NCBI GenBank assembly: GCA_025201375.1
Contig: JAIWZP010000037.1
Coordinates: forward strand, 124,001 to 188,000
Direction of reading: 5' to 3'
Length of the DNA stretch: 64,000 nucleotides
Origin: Gongronella butleri
Lineage: Eukaryota > Mucoromycota > Mucoromycetes > Mucorales > Cunninghamellaceae
The translations under genes and the position numbers were made by a program. Numbering within the stretch: the first letter of the stretch is position 1; each line of letters begins with the position of its first letter. Shown piece by piece: positions 47,263 through 57,308 of this stretch. The notes under the pieces were generated by a model. That model was not told where the DNA came from and searched no databases. It saw only the letters and a program-made list of their open reading frames with translations.

Positions 47263-48100
47263 TGATAAGAGCAGATCAGGCCAAAGTCAAGATGCGGCGC
47301 AGGCTTGGGAATGTATTCGAGCATCGACTCAATCAACGCCAGCGGCGTGTCGCACGTGTATTCTCCTAATATTGTGTGTGTCAATGTTTTGGTATGACAC
47401 GTTTCTTGGTGATGCTTACCCCACACTGATGCTGGCTTGGTAATGTTGTTGTAATCGGTAAAGTCGGCGCGGCAGCAAAAGGGTTTATCACAAACTGCAT
47501 CGGCGTTGACCAATTCATAAAACCACGCAAGAAAGAAAGAGGAAAATGAGCGGCGCGTCATATTTTTTTTTTTTTTTTTTTTGGGTAGATCGCATGATAA
47601 AAGCGCGTCATCATACCTCGTATTCAGGATCCACGTGCCAGTCGCTCAGATGCAGGACTGGCAATGGCTCTTCGTCAGAAGGGCGTGCCATACTGCGCAA
47701 GATCGGGTTTGGGCTTTGGGAATGTGATGTTCCATGGCTCGACCTCCGGATATGGGCATGAATTGGCAACAGCAGCGCAGAGCAAATGACCCTCGCGGCC
47801 TGACACCTTCATGGTCTATTAAGAATAAGGCACATGAGCGGGACCGTCCCGTTGTGTTGCAGATACTTTGTGTCACCCTCCTCCCTCTCGCATTACCTTG
47901 ATCACCTTGCGTGCAATGGGCACTTGTTCCTCCATCATGCCTTTGCACTATCAATAAAAATTAACTCGGTACAAGGCGTCTTCTTCCACCATGCCGCCGC
48001 CGCCGCCACTCTCATGTTCTCGCTCAATCGGCCATTGTAACCATGGAGCTGCCATGGCAACGCTTTGGATAAGAACCACAAGCACCAGTGCAGCCTTCAT
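47263..48100 (-). pseudogene. Truncated acid sphingomyelinase-like phosphodiesterase
   Basis: Read leftwards from the ATG at 48100: signal peptide MKAALVLVVLIQSVAMAAP, a saposin-like fragment (CAKGMMEEQVPIARKVIK, 47945-47892), EPWNITFPKPKPD, then the metallophosphatase motif VLHLSDWHVDPEYE (about 47660-47617), VCDKPFCCR with the paired cysteines, and ASVWG|EYTCDTPLALIESML. Acid sphingomyelinases continue for about 350 further residues; here the sequence stops at HLDFG and passes into repeat copy C. Other damage: the frame shifts between ITFPKPKPDLAQYGTPF-stop and RPSDEEPLPVLHL near 47680-47700, and no in-phase AG acceptor exists between the donor at 47616 and the VCDKPF exon. It therefore looks like a dead 5' fragment of a secreted sphingomyelin-degrading enzyme gene. 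Confidence 0.75.
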
Positions 48101-49369
48101 AAAGTCCAATAAGGTATAAAAATTTACAAATACAACAAGTGGGGAAGAGATATATAAAAAAAATGCAACGTCGCCCATCAATTCTTCCATTCTCGCCGTC
48201 TGGCAACACCACTTTGACATTGTCCGGCCACTGATTGTAGCATCCCGCACAGGCTAGTCGACCCAACTCCCACTCACCCGCTCCCCACCCGCCTCACACC
48301 AAAAATAAAAGGGTCACCCGACCATCTTGGCTCACCATTGGTTTCTAGCCCAGCAGCATGAATCCATCCCGCCATGTGGGTGAATGGGTTAAAGCACACA
48401 CAATGGCGCGCGCCCCGCCCGACGCGCCGCCACCGCCTCCTTTGTGCACCCCCCTGCATCCGCCGTCCTCAATGGCTCATCTTTACCCAATCGCGTCCAT
48501 CATCACCACCATCCCCTCTCCATTTTCAGCCATAATCGTCAATTCTTTGTTGATACCCCATGCCTCCCACGCATCTTGTGGTCATGCGTCGTTCTTCTAT
48601 CTCAACAGTTCAATATTATAAGTAAATAGACCAATTTTTATGGCATTACAGTATGAACAATTATTCAAGAAAAAGGCAATCGATTTCTTTTCATTTCTCT
48701 CATTTCCAGCTGCAGCACCGATACATTGATTCTGCTCAGTCACATGCGCGTCGCGTGTGGATCTAAACTGAAGTTGAATAACCGAACCTGCACGGTCAAG
48801 GGGATAAAAAAAAATGGAAACGTAATAATGTCGCCATTTTTTTTTGTAATTCCTTGGCCGCTGGAGTACCCCTTTTATTTCCCTGCAACTTTGCTGGTGG
48901 TTCTTTGCCACACAATGTCCAGTGATACAAACATCTTCCGTCATGCTCAAGTATATCGTAGAATGCAATGAATGAATGAGATACAATTGGAGAAAGAGGG
49001 AGAAGAGTTGAAAAAAAAACGTGGCACGCTGCCCCTGACTTGCGAAATTACAGTGCGACATTCCTTTTTTGGCACGGTGACATCTCTTTTATATCTTTGC
49101 AACATCGCTTGTGTGTGATGGGTGGTTGCTATGATGAATACGTGTTTTGGCTGCTTTAACGCGCTATTTAGAGATGTCACTTTTTCCAACTAAGCAGTGT
49201 TTATTTTATAACTGTTTATCCACACCACAATCAAATTATAAAACAGGTTGATTGTATTATTTTCACACCATTATTCTGATTTATTGATTTACTATTTATT
49301 GTTGGTCTATTTTGATCTTGTTTCTGCAACATTGTTTGGTGAATAGATCGTACAGTACTATGTAAGCTT
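48101..49369. other. Gene-free stretch
   Basis: 1.27 kb. 48240-48500 is C-rich with direct CA/CC runs; 48600-49200 is AT-rich with poly-A/T. Frames at 48358-48621 and 48597-49061 show no motif and look fortuitous. Includes the former promoter region of the sphingomyelinase fragment and the 3' region of the secreted protein gene (AT-rich, 49200-49330). Confidence 0.4.
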
Positions 49370-49723
49370 TCAGAGAATATACCAGGCAAAATCATAGCAA
49401 GTGTATGGACCATCCGAGCAAGAAAATTCAATGTTTCCACTGCCAGACCATCTAGGAGTCGTTTGTTCACCGTTTTGTTTACAGTAAACGTAGTCCTTGC
49501 TACCAAAGCACGGATGCTTTGCGTTTGCGCAATCAGCAAAAGCAGCTTCTAGTGTTTCATCCGAAATGTCATTGGCGCCCTTTCCACTCGTGATGCTGAC
49601 TTGCGCTCCATATTGCAGATCATTGTAAGCGGTGACGCGCCAATGAATCCAAGCGTTCTTGCCACAGTGACTGTTTGCGAGCACAATACCAACGAAGAGG
49701 GCGAGCAAAAATAAAACCTTCAT
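49370..49723 (-). CDS. Small secreted cysteine-containing protein
   Basis: Single exon on the minus strand, 117 residues. The N-terminus MKVLFLLALFVGIVLANS is a textbook signal peptide, probably cleaved near residue 16-18. The mature part has six cysteines (HCGKNAW, FADCANAKHPCFG, YVYCKQNG, FSCSDGPYTCYDF), a number compatible with three disulfides, and a Trp/Tyr-rich pattern (WIHWRVTAYNDLQYG; WSGSGNIEF; DFAWYIL at the very end). I recognise no family. It lies in a gene-poor zone; small secreted proteins in such zones are often lineage-specific. A function cannot be assigned. Confidence 0.65.
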   Translation of the reverse strand: MKVLFLLALFVGIVLANSHCGKNAWIHWRVTAYNDLQYGAQVSITSGKGANDISDETLEAAFADCANAKHPCFGSKDYVYCKQNGEQTTPRWSGSGNIEFSCSDGPYTCYDFAWYIL

Positions 49724-50964
49724 TTTTGAATCTTGTTAAAGGAAACAAAGTGCGCTTCCTCTGATCGCCTTTTTATAACAAAGAAAGCTGTGATGTGTGC
49801 TCTGGTTCGCTACCCAGGGTTGGGTGGTGGGACAGATTACCTTCTGCACGTGCCTCGACTTCCAGTGCAATGGAACGCTGAGCCCGTTCCTGCTGTGTCA
49901 GGTTGCGTTGGATAAATGATGCAGTCAATCCTGAGAGAGTTGTCTATTTAAGTGCTGGCGCTCTTCCAACCAGATGTGACACATAAGAAGTTACGCGCCT
50001 ACATTTAACCACTCTATTACCCGTCTCCAAGATGACTTGCAACGACGTCCCATGTGCTGTATACAGTGCACGTCACTCTGTTTCTCATAATATCCCCCAA
50101 AAACGTCAATTGCACGTCATAGAAGCGCAGTATACCCGCGTATCTTTGCAATTACTGGTAAAAACGCCGAAAAATCAATGCATAATTACTCCGTTCGGCA
50201 TGGTCTCTTCTCAGCCAAAGTGAGCAACATATTTTCCAGTTCACCGGGGTTTCTGGATACGGACACTCTTGTGCTCCTTTGCCTGACAATTTTACATTCC
50301 GAAATAGGAATCACCGTCCCCCCCCCTTTTTTTTTTTGATGGGCGCCTTCCCAATTGGGAGAGCGGCAATCGCAGATGCCCGCAAATAGCCTCTTGCTAA
50401 GTTGCCCCCGTTTCTGTGTCTCGTATTTGCCTGCCTTCTCTGCTCTTTCCTCGTTTTCTTTTACACAAAAAGTGATTTATGCATGAATACTGCGGTTTCT
50501 CTCTGTTTAACAACCTCTGTGACATAGTACATTCCGTGTTTGCCCCTATTTATTACACTGGAGTCAATATAAACGGACGGTCATTTAGACGGCTGCCTAG
50601 CTACTCGCGTTTCGCACATTTACATTTTTATTGTTTTTTAATCGTTTGTCGAAAGATTTATGTACAGTAACAGTGCTCCAATTTCAGTCAAATTTGGACC
50701 AGTTAAGTCTCATTGCAAGCGCAAGTAACACGAAAAGTTTAATGCCCCAATAGCCGATCATTGGATAAGATTTGAGCGAAATACCAATCTCCAGGCGATT
50801 CTTTTTTACTTTGAATGACAGCGCGTCGCGCCTGAGGAAACCCAAAAGAAGCAAATGGCGGAGCTTTGTGTCTGAGAGGCAAAAAAAGAGACTCCAGGCC
50901 AATTTCAATGGCTTGCTTTTCATTTTCCCTTTTTCTTTCCCCCACCCCCTGTTCTTGCTTTTGC
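49724..50964. other. Gene-free stretch upstream of CCE1
   Basis: 1.24 kb, AT-rich, with a C9-T12-type homopolymer junction near 50317-50337 and short ORFs without motifs. A fragment at 50690 (caaatttggaccagttaa) resembles, inverted, the tandem repeat at 1.6 kb. Pyrimidine-rich leader from 50910. Confidence 0.4.
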
Positions 50965-51807
50965 ATGGCGGTTGCCGTCCTTTCACATGTAAATCAAGCG
51001 CTTGGCCTGCGCCGTGTTTCCGAGCTAAAGGTGCTTGCGTCGTCGTTTGGGCTTATTGTGGGCGGGACGAAGCCTGTGCTCAGGGACAGGGTGTTTGCGC
51101 ACTGCGACGACTTTGTGAGGTCGGTGCCGGCCGAGGTTTTCGACACGCTTGCGCAGCAGCCGGGCAAGGTGGACGTGCCTGCGATTGTGCGGCAGGCGTT
51201 GCGGGGCCATGTGCTGTCTGTTGACCTTGGGTATCGCAATTTAGCGTTTACAGTGGTTGATTTCGAGGGCCGCGTGCATGCGTGGCGCACGGTGGACCTG
51301 AGCATGGCTGCGCCCGCGACGTATCATCCAAGCGAGTTTGTGCCGATTGTGCAAGAGCGCCTGATCACACCTTTTCTGCGTCCGCTGCTTGAAACCCGCG
51401 AAATTGGCATGATTCTTATTGAACAACAACGCGCACGCACGGGTGGCGCGCCGGGTGTCTTTGAACATACGATGCGCGTCAACACGGTGGAGACCATTCT
51501 GTGGTCAAATCTATTTGCACTGGCCCCGGGCACGCGAAAGCGCGCGGTGCCGCGCCGCATTGTCGACAACACGTGGGAAAGCGCGCTGACCGAGTACCCG
51601 CAGCATAAAAAACGTGCCGGCAATCATCTTGTGTCCGACTGGCTTGCTAATGGGTCCGTCACGTGCGCGAATGCCGCCGACAAGACGCGCTTTGACACGG
51701 CGCAAAAGAAAGACGATCTCAGCGATTGCTTGATGCAAGCCATGGCCTGGATCCAATGGCAGACAAATACCCTTAACTTCCTTTCAACTCTGCTGAATAA
51801 ATCATAA
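50965..51807 (+). CDS. CCE1: Mitochondrial Holliday-junction resolvase Cce1/Ydc2
   Basis: Single exon, 280 residues from the ATG at 50965 (an in-frame ATG at 50908 would add a hydrophobic 19-residue leader). The family resolves four-way DNA junctions in mitochondrial DNA. Residues about 10-45 form a SAP-like helix pair (GLRRVSELKVLASSFGLIVG) as in Cce1. The RuvC-type RNase H fold has its acidic residues in place: D87 in VLSVDLGYRNLAF, E153 in ILIEQQRART, and D250/D251 with D254 in KKDDLSDCLMQAMAW. Motif order, spacing and length agree with Ydc2 (258 residues). The start is chosen because the upstream extension is translated from the pyrimidine-rich leader, though that extension could be a mitochondrial signal. 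Confidence 0.9.
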   Translation: MAVAVLSHVNQALGLRRVSELKVLASSFGLIVGGTKPVLRDRVFAHCDDFVRSVPAEVFDTLAQQPGKVDVPAIVRQALRGHVLSVDLGYRNLAFTVVDFEGRVHAWRTVDLSMAAPATYHPSEFVPIVQERLITPFLRPLLETREIGMILIEQQRARTGGAPGVFEHTMRVNTVETILWSNLFALAPGTRKRAVPRRIVDNTWESALTEYPQHKKRAGNHLVSDWLANGSVTCANAADKTRFDTAQKKDDLSDCLMQAMAWIQWQTNTLNFLSTLLNKS

Positions 51808-52010
51808 ATCGAGAAAAAAAAAAAAAAGAGTGGAAAAAGGAGAAAAAAAAGCTCCGCCCTTTCTCTATTTTGGAGGACCGCCGTTTTGCGCTCGTTTCCT
51901 TGCCCCCAAATCGCTGCGTTTTTTGCCCCGCCTGTTTCCTTTTTCTTACTTTTTTTTTTTTTTCTTTGCACTCTCGCGTTTCCACCCATTCCATTTAGAC
52001 GACGCTCAAT

Positions 52011-53060
52011 ATGATGAGCAACGAAACGCCTATCAACAGAGACTACTTTGCGACCGGCTTGGCCAAGTGCTCCTTGGATGACTGGCAGTACGAAATGCGC
52101 CGCGACATGCAAGAAATTATCGTAAGCCTCCCTCTATTTGGAGTCAAAAGGCTGAAGACCATGCGTGTGGGCGAAAAAAAAGGAGAAAAAATGGCATGGA
52201 TTTGTATTTTACAGGGTGAATTAGCATGCGAGCGAGTGTGTGTGCGGGTTGGGCCGCAAACCAAGGCAATTGGATGTCAAAGGGGGAGGGGGGCTGCGTG
52301 AGATTGGGGCTGCAAACGGAGAAAAGACACTGAGGTCCGGCTTTTGACTCTTTTTTTTTTTTTTTTGTTTCGTTGCGCAGCCTGGCATCTACCTTGGCCC
52401 ATTGACGGTGTGCAAGGAGATGCAGCGCCTGCAAGCGTACAAGGTGACGCACATTGTGTGTCTTTTGGACGAGGCAGAAGCAAATTTATTTCACCGCACA
52501 CTTGAAGCCGTGAATCAGTACAAGCATTTGATCCTCAACGTGTCGGATACCACGCGCCAGCCGCTCATTGCGCACTTCCCCATGGTCAATGCCTTCATCC
52601 GCGACGCTCGTAATCAAGGCAGCAACGTCCTCATCTGCTGCAATGGCGGCATGTCACGCAGCCCATGCTTTGTCATTGCCTACATCATGGAAACTTACGA
52701 CATTGATGCCAAGGAGGCGTACCAATTCGTCCAAAGCAAGCGCCTGTGCATCAATCCCAATGATCTGTTCAAGTCCCAGCTCAAGGTACGCGAAAAAAAA
52801 AAATGAAAGATGCGCGGCGCGCGTCGTGAATCGCCGATCTTTTTTTTTACTATTTTGACGTCATATGCCCGATGCACCCTTGTTTGACAACGGACGCCAC
52901 TTTTTTTTTTTTTTTTTGCCTTTTTTTTTTCAAGGAGTACGAGCCCATCTTCCGCGCGGGTTCGACGGACGCCAACATCATTCGCTCCAAGCGCATCATG
53001 GAACAAGACGATGGCCAGCAAAAGTCTAAACGCCAATGGCCTGGCCATGGTCATGCTTAA
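52011..53060 (+). CDS. STYX: STYX-like dual-specificity phosphatase with intact CX5R
   Basis: Exons 52011-52121, 52381-52785 and 52935-53060, giving 213 residues. The DSP fold begins with the STYX-type ...RRDMQEII|PGIYLGPL block. The signature loop reads LICCNGGMSRSPCFVIAYIM: Cys124 and Arg130 form CX5R, with Asp93 in LNVSDT as candidate general acid. The downstream block AYQFVQSKRLCINPN...LKEYEPIF is the STYX hallmark. Animal STYX is a pseudophosphatase with Gly in place of the catalytic Cys, binding ERK1/2 and FBXW7. Here the Cys is present, but the usual preceding His is replaced by Cys (CC instead of HC). So activity is possible but unproven. The tail is basic and His-rich (KSKRQWPGHGHA). 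Confidence 0.88.
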
Positions 53061-54620
53061 TTTGTCTGGTGCCCTTGTCTTTTTTTTCCCTCGCCCGCCT
53101 TCTCTCCCCGACCAGCTCTCCTCCACATTGCTCTCGTTTTATGCTCTCATTATCTTGTTTCTCGCTCTTTTTTTCGCTTTTTCTGGCTGGCCGCGCTTTC
53201 TCTTTGCGACGTAGATCCCAATATACCTTAGGAAAATAGTTGAAGATGTGTTCATTTTGGCATTGGCTTGCTCCCACTTGGTCTGTCGCTCTTCTTTCCC
53301 CCTATCCCCCCTTTGAACTTGCCACTTCAACCCCAGCACGCCCTATTTTCTTTGCTCAAATTCCATGTGTAAAAATAAATGAAGCACATCTTGTCTCATG
53401 CACCTCCTGGCTCGCGTCTCGGCGATGGCGTCACGGAATGGCAAAAGGTTTGAGAGCGACCGCCGCCGATCGTCTTACAACCAAGGAGCTAAAGCATGCT
53501 GAAATGAAGCGGTGCCAAGGGGGGCGTGCCTGCGTCGAGCGATCGCCGTGCAAGGGCGCCCAGGCTCTTGATGGGCGTCGCCATGCCCGATTGCCTCCCC
53601 TCTCCCCCCCCCCCATCGTTCATGCATGGCGTGACACCGTGTTTTTTTTTTTGAAAAAAATAACAACACCAGACACTTTGGACAACATTGACATGTTTCT
53701 TGAACGTGTTTCATACTTGAAAAAGAATCAAACACGCAATGGCGCGGCTCGCGCGACTTGCAAAAAAGATCAACTGCCGCGGCACGAGTCATTGCATGGT
53801 GTGTGCGGCGTCGCAACCGAAAAGATTTGCCTTTTTTCCACGCCGTCCTCCCCCCCCCTTTTTTTTGGCTCACAAGTTTCAAGTGCCGTATGCACCCGGC
53901 ATGCACGGCGACGGCGACGGCGCCCGCGTTCGAGAACTCGAGCTTCCTGCATCGCGTCCAGGCCGCTTTTTGCACGTTCCTTATGATGATCTCAAGATCT
54001 CGTCTCATAGATCGTCCTGGATCAACACAGCGCACCTGCACCAACACGGGCGTGGGCGCGTCATCCCCTCATCACAAGAACAGACGCGTGGCGGGGTTGA
54101 ATTGAGCATTAGGGATTGCACAAGACCGGAAGATCGAGGAAACGGCGACTTGTTTTGCTACTCTACATGGTCATCTCCCCCCCCCCAATATTCGAAATCT
54201 GACGCCTTCTCCTCCCCCCCCTTCCCGTCTCAACCCCCCCCCATCAACTTCTTCCTTTACAAGGCAAGACAACGCGCTAAAGACCCTGCAGGCGCACGGA
54301 AAAACAAGAACTTTCTTGATCCGCGTCAACTCGCGCAGAAAAAAAAATATCAACATTTCATATACGCGACAGCATCAAATGCAAATTTTGACTGGGCATT
54401 TGCATGTCATTGTTGGACCATCGCGTTCAGCCCTTTATTCTAGACTCTGGGTTCCTTGTGATCTTGGCTTTCACCTTGCCCCTTAATTTCATCCCTTGCC
54501 GCCCGGTCCAATGCGCCCGTTTCTTGATCTCATGGCCACACTTTTACATAACAAATAATCAATATGTCTTAAAACAGTCGAAGGAAAGCTTAAAATCCTG
54601 AAATCATTTTGTGCGTGCAA
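53061..54620. other. Gene-free stretch with C-homopolymers
   Basis: Pyrimidine-rich 3' UTR of the phosphatase gene (AATAAA near 53375), then 53400-54440 with several C runs (53608, 53850, 54178, 54234). A 234-codon plus-strand frame (53739-54443) crosses these runs, has no family signature and lacks a leader typical of this genome, so I do not call it. Nothing else is supported. Confidence 0.4.
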
Positions 54621-54628
54621 TATAAAAG
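54621..54628 (+). promoter_or_regulatory. TATA box of the zinc-knuckle microgene
   Basis: TATAAAAG located 88 bases before the start codon at 54709, followed by a T14 pyrimidine leader. This is one of the clearest TATA elements in the window, and its spacing suits a leader of about 50-60 nt. Confidence 0.5.
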
Positions 54629-54708
54629 GAGCCGGTTAGAAAGCCAAAAGGTGCCGACGTTCAAGCTTTGTCGACTTTTTTTTTTTTTTCCCTAAAAACA
54701 CAAGAATA

Positions 54709-54944
54709 ATGCCCACTGTCGCTCCCGTCAACGTTTCTGGACCTCAATGGTAAGTAAAACAAGCCATGGCCTTGTCTTTGCGTCTCATCCACTTTATGTT
54801 TCCCGCTGTTCTTAGTGATCATTGTGGACAGGTAAAATATTTTTCGAAAAAAATGAGGACGCGTCGCATTCAGCACAATGACCTTTTCTTCGTTAGTATG
54901 GCCACAACCGCGGCAAATGCTCGCTGCTCATGACTAAGAATTAA
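54709..54944 (+). CDS. Spliced 34-residue CCHC zinc-knuckle microprotein
   Basis: Three tiny exons: 54709-54749, 54816-54831 (16 nt) and 54897-54944, with GT-AG introns of 66 and 65 nt (GTAAGT...TTAG; GTAAAA...TTAG) and matching phases. The product begins MPTVAPVNVSGPQ and then has CDHCGQYGHNRGKC (residues 14-27), an exact C-x2-C-x4-H-x4-C zinc knuckle, followed by SLLMTKN. Zinc knuckles bind single-stranded RNA/DNA or proteins, as in retroviral nucleocapsids and CNBP. The motif appears only after removal of both introns and each exon contributes to it, which argues against chance. A TATA box and U-rich leader precede it. It might be a domesticated transposon piece, but introns make direct retrocopy origin unlikely. 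I know no named homolog. Confidence 0.6.
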
Positions 54945-55310
54945 AAGGTCATTCCATGATTAATGTCAAGCCGGCCATCATCTTTTTGCCTACGACGTGC
55001 TCAATATTGCCTCTATGATGTGTCAAGCCTCCAATGTAGCCTTTTTTTATGCCATTTTCTCGCCCTCTCCAAACGTATCCAATACCCTCTTTGTGCCATT
55101 GAATAAAAAAAAGTATAACATATGATATGATAGCTAAATTGAGTAGCTTCTGCAATGTTGCGACGCAAGTGCCCACGAGCGTTTTTCATGCAATCACTCG
55201 GCGTTTCTTGAGACCGAACAGGAGAAAGTACAAAGGGGAAGAGGCAAAAAAAAAAAAAAAAAAAAAAAAAGTGCGTTTATCATAAAAAGAAGCGCGGCAG
55301 CGTGGTCCCT

Positions 55311-55365
<55 letters not shown>

Positions 55366-57308
55366 CCTCAAGTATGCTCGTGCGCGCTTGTTCTCCCTTT
55401 TTCGATGAAGTTCCATCGACGACAAGCTCTGAGCTGTCCTACATACATATGCACCCCATTCTGTGTCGCTGACGATCGCTCAACTTTAAAAAAAAAAACA
55501 AGATGTTGTCTTTTTCAAAAACAGGCACATGCTCTTTGACGCGATTTTCATATAAATAGACAGCCTAAATGTTTCAAACGCGAATTCCGCCTTTTTGGGT
55601 ACTTTTTTGCATGCTTTTGGTGTAATTACACGTCGTCTTTCTTCTACACTTCTATCCCTAACCTTCCACCGTAGAAAAAAAACAAAAGAGTCGTGCAGAA
55701 ACAGAAAATCTGCTACTTGTCTCTTCGGTCCTTGTCGTCAGGCATGCCCATTGCTCATGAGGGGGGATTGGTTAGGCCTTGTTGACATTCATAGACACAA
55801 TCGGGATGCGCTCGGCTCGTTGTCAATCATGCGTTGGTTCAGCCTTCAATTTTTTTTAAGAACAACGGATCACGCGCCGTGCGCTAGTTTTGAAGGGCAT
55901 GAGGCTTTGTATCATAAAGGTTGATTGCAATTCTTGCCAAGGAGCACCTGTCATTGCATCAATCTTTTCCTATGGGAAAGAATGCGCGCGATATGCATTT
56001 GCTCGCTTGATTTGGAAGATTAGTCGACCTTCATATTGCAATTAGTCTTGTCGTGATGCAAGAACTCGGCGTGCGAAGAGGAATCGCCGGATGTTCCATA
56101 GTATAACACACAAAATAATAATAATAATAATAAAGCGGCGCGTTCCTGAGATTGGCATGTCACTTGACCCAGCATGTTTTGTTGTGTCAGCATCAGCGTC
56201 GCAATGACTCTTTCATGCGCTCGAGACACTTGAGTGCGTCTCAAATTCAAAAGTCAAAGAATGTTTGACAGTCCACATGATGTCAACAAAGGGCTTTTTT
56301 TGTGAGTACACAATGCAAAATCGTTCTCGCGCGCTATCCAGTGACCACAATATCCCAAACGTCGGCATATTCGATGCACTGGTCCCATGATTTGTATTTT
56401 GATGCGATAAAATCAGGGGTCGACTAGGCGGTTGTCCAGCAAGTCTCGAATAGGGATTTTTTTCTGTCATCTACCTGCCCTACCTGGAGTTCGCGTCCTC
56501 CATCCGTGGAGCCGGTATCATTCGAAAGCCAGGAATTTTTTGCATCGTTGGTCGTGCAAAAATGGCATCACATACCTCTGATGCAAGGCGGTCAAAAATC
56601 GTGTTTGAATTCGGGATTTATCATTTACTCGTGAATGGGCGCATTGACATGTGTGGAGAGAGCGCGTACGAAAATATACACAATGCAACTAAGTTCCGCT
56701 TTAAATGCGCACCTTGACGTCAAAATGAGATTGCTGGCGATTTGCGATCTGCGTCCCTATTTTTGCGTCTGGAACGGTGCGACAGCTACCATAAAGATCT
56801 TTTTTTTTTTTTTTTGCTCGCACGATGCGTCTCTTTGTGGCACCACAAATGTAGCATGAGCATCGTAGAAGGACGGTCACACTTGCCTGCCCGTTTAAAG
56901 CCAAAAATATTGAAAATAGCAAAATCATCAAGCCATCCAGCGATGCGTTGCGTCCACCACTGCAGCCGTCCCCGCAGGGTCTGCACACGGGGTACATGCA
57001 GGTGAAGACTCGATGAAAAAAGCAGAATATGTATATGTGACCTTAAAAAGGCCTGTATCACCATCGCTTCTTTTTTGTTTCTTGCACAATTTTCCATATC
57101 ATCGCAAATCATGGACGATTGCAAATGAAAGAATTCACAACCCTCAATTCCGCTCGCGCAGCAGCAATGTCGTTGTTTCGTCGGGATTCGGGATTCGGGA
57201 TTCACCGCCTGGCCAGGGCAACCCTGAGCTAAACCGGATGGTGGTGACGCTCCAGACATTACATGCGATGCATCGGCGGCGTGCTCTGTCTTTTGCACAA
57301 TCGCAAAA
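54945..57308. other. Gene-free, homopolymer- and repeat-rich stretch
   Basis: 2.4 kb containing the A25/T51 pair (55246-55362), an (AAT)n run near 56117-56134, and AT-rich sequence with short frames only. 57188-57210 has a triple 'gggattc' repeat. Frames such as 55595-55924 or 56786-57397 lack motifs. No gene supported. Confidence 0.45.
55246..55362. repeat. A25 ... T51 inverted homopolymer pair
   Basis: 25 consecutive A (55246-55270), 41 bases of unique sequence, then 51 consecutive T (55312-55362). This is the longest homopolymer in the window, and the pair is self-complementary. The lengths may also be affected by sequencing or assembly. Confidence 0.8.

Noticed and set aside
53739..54443. 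234-codon plus-strand ORF
   Set aside because: Crosses several C homopolymers, lacks recognisable motifs, and overlapping frames are equally open. Judged fortuitous.
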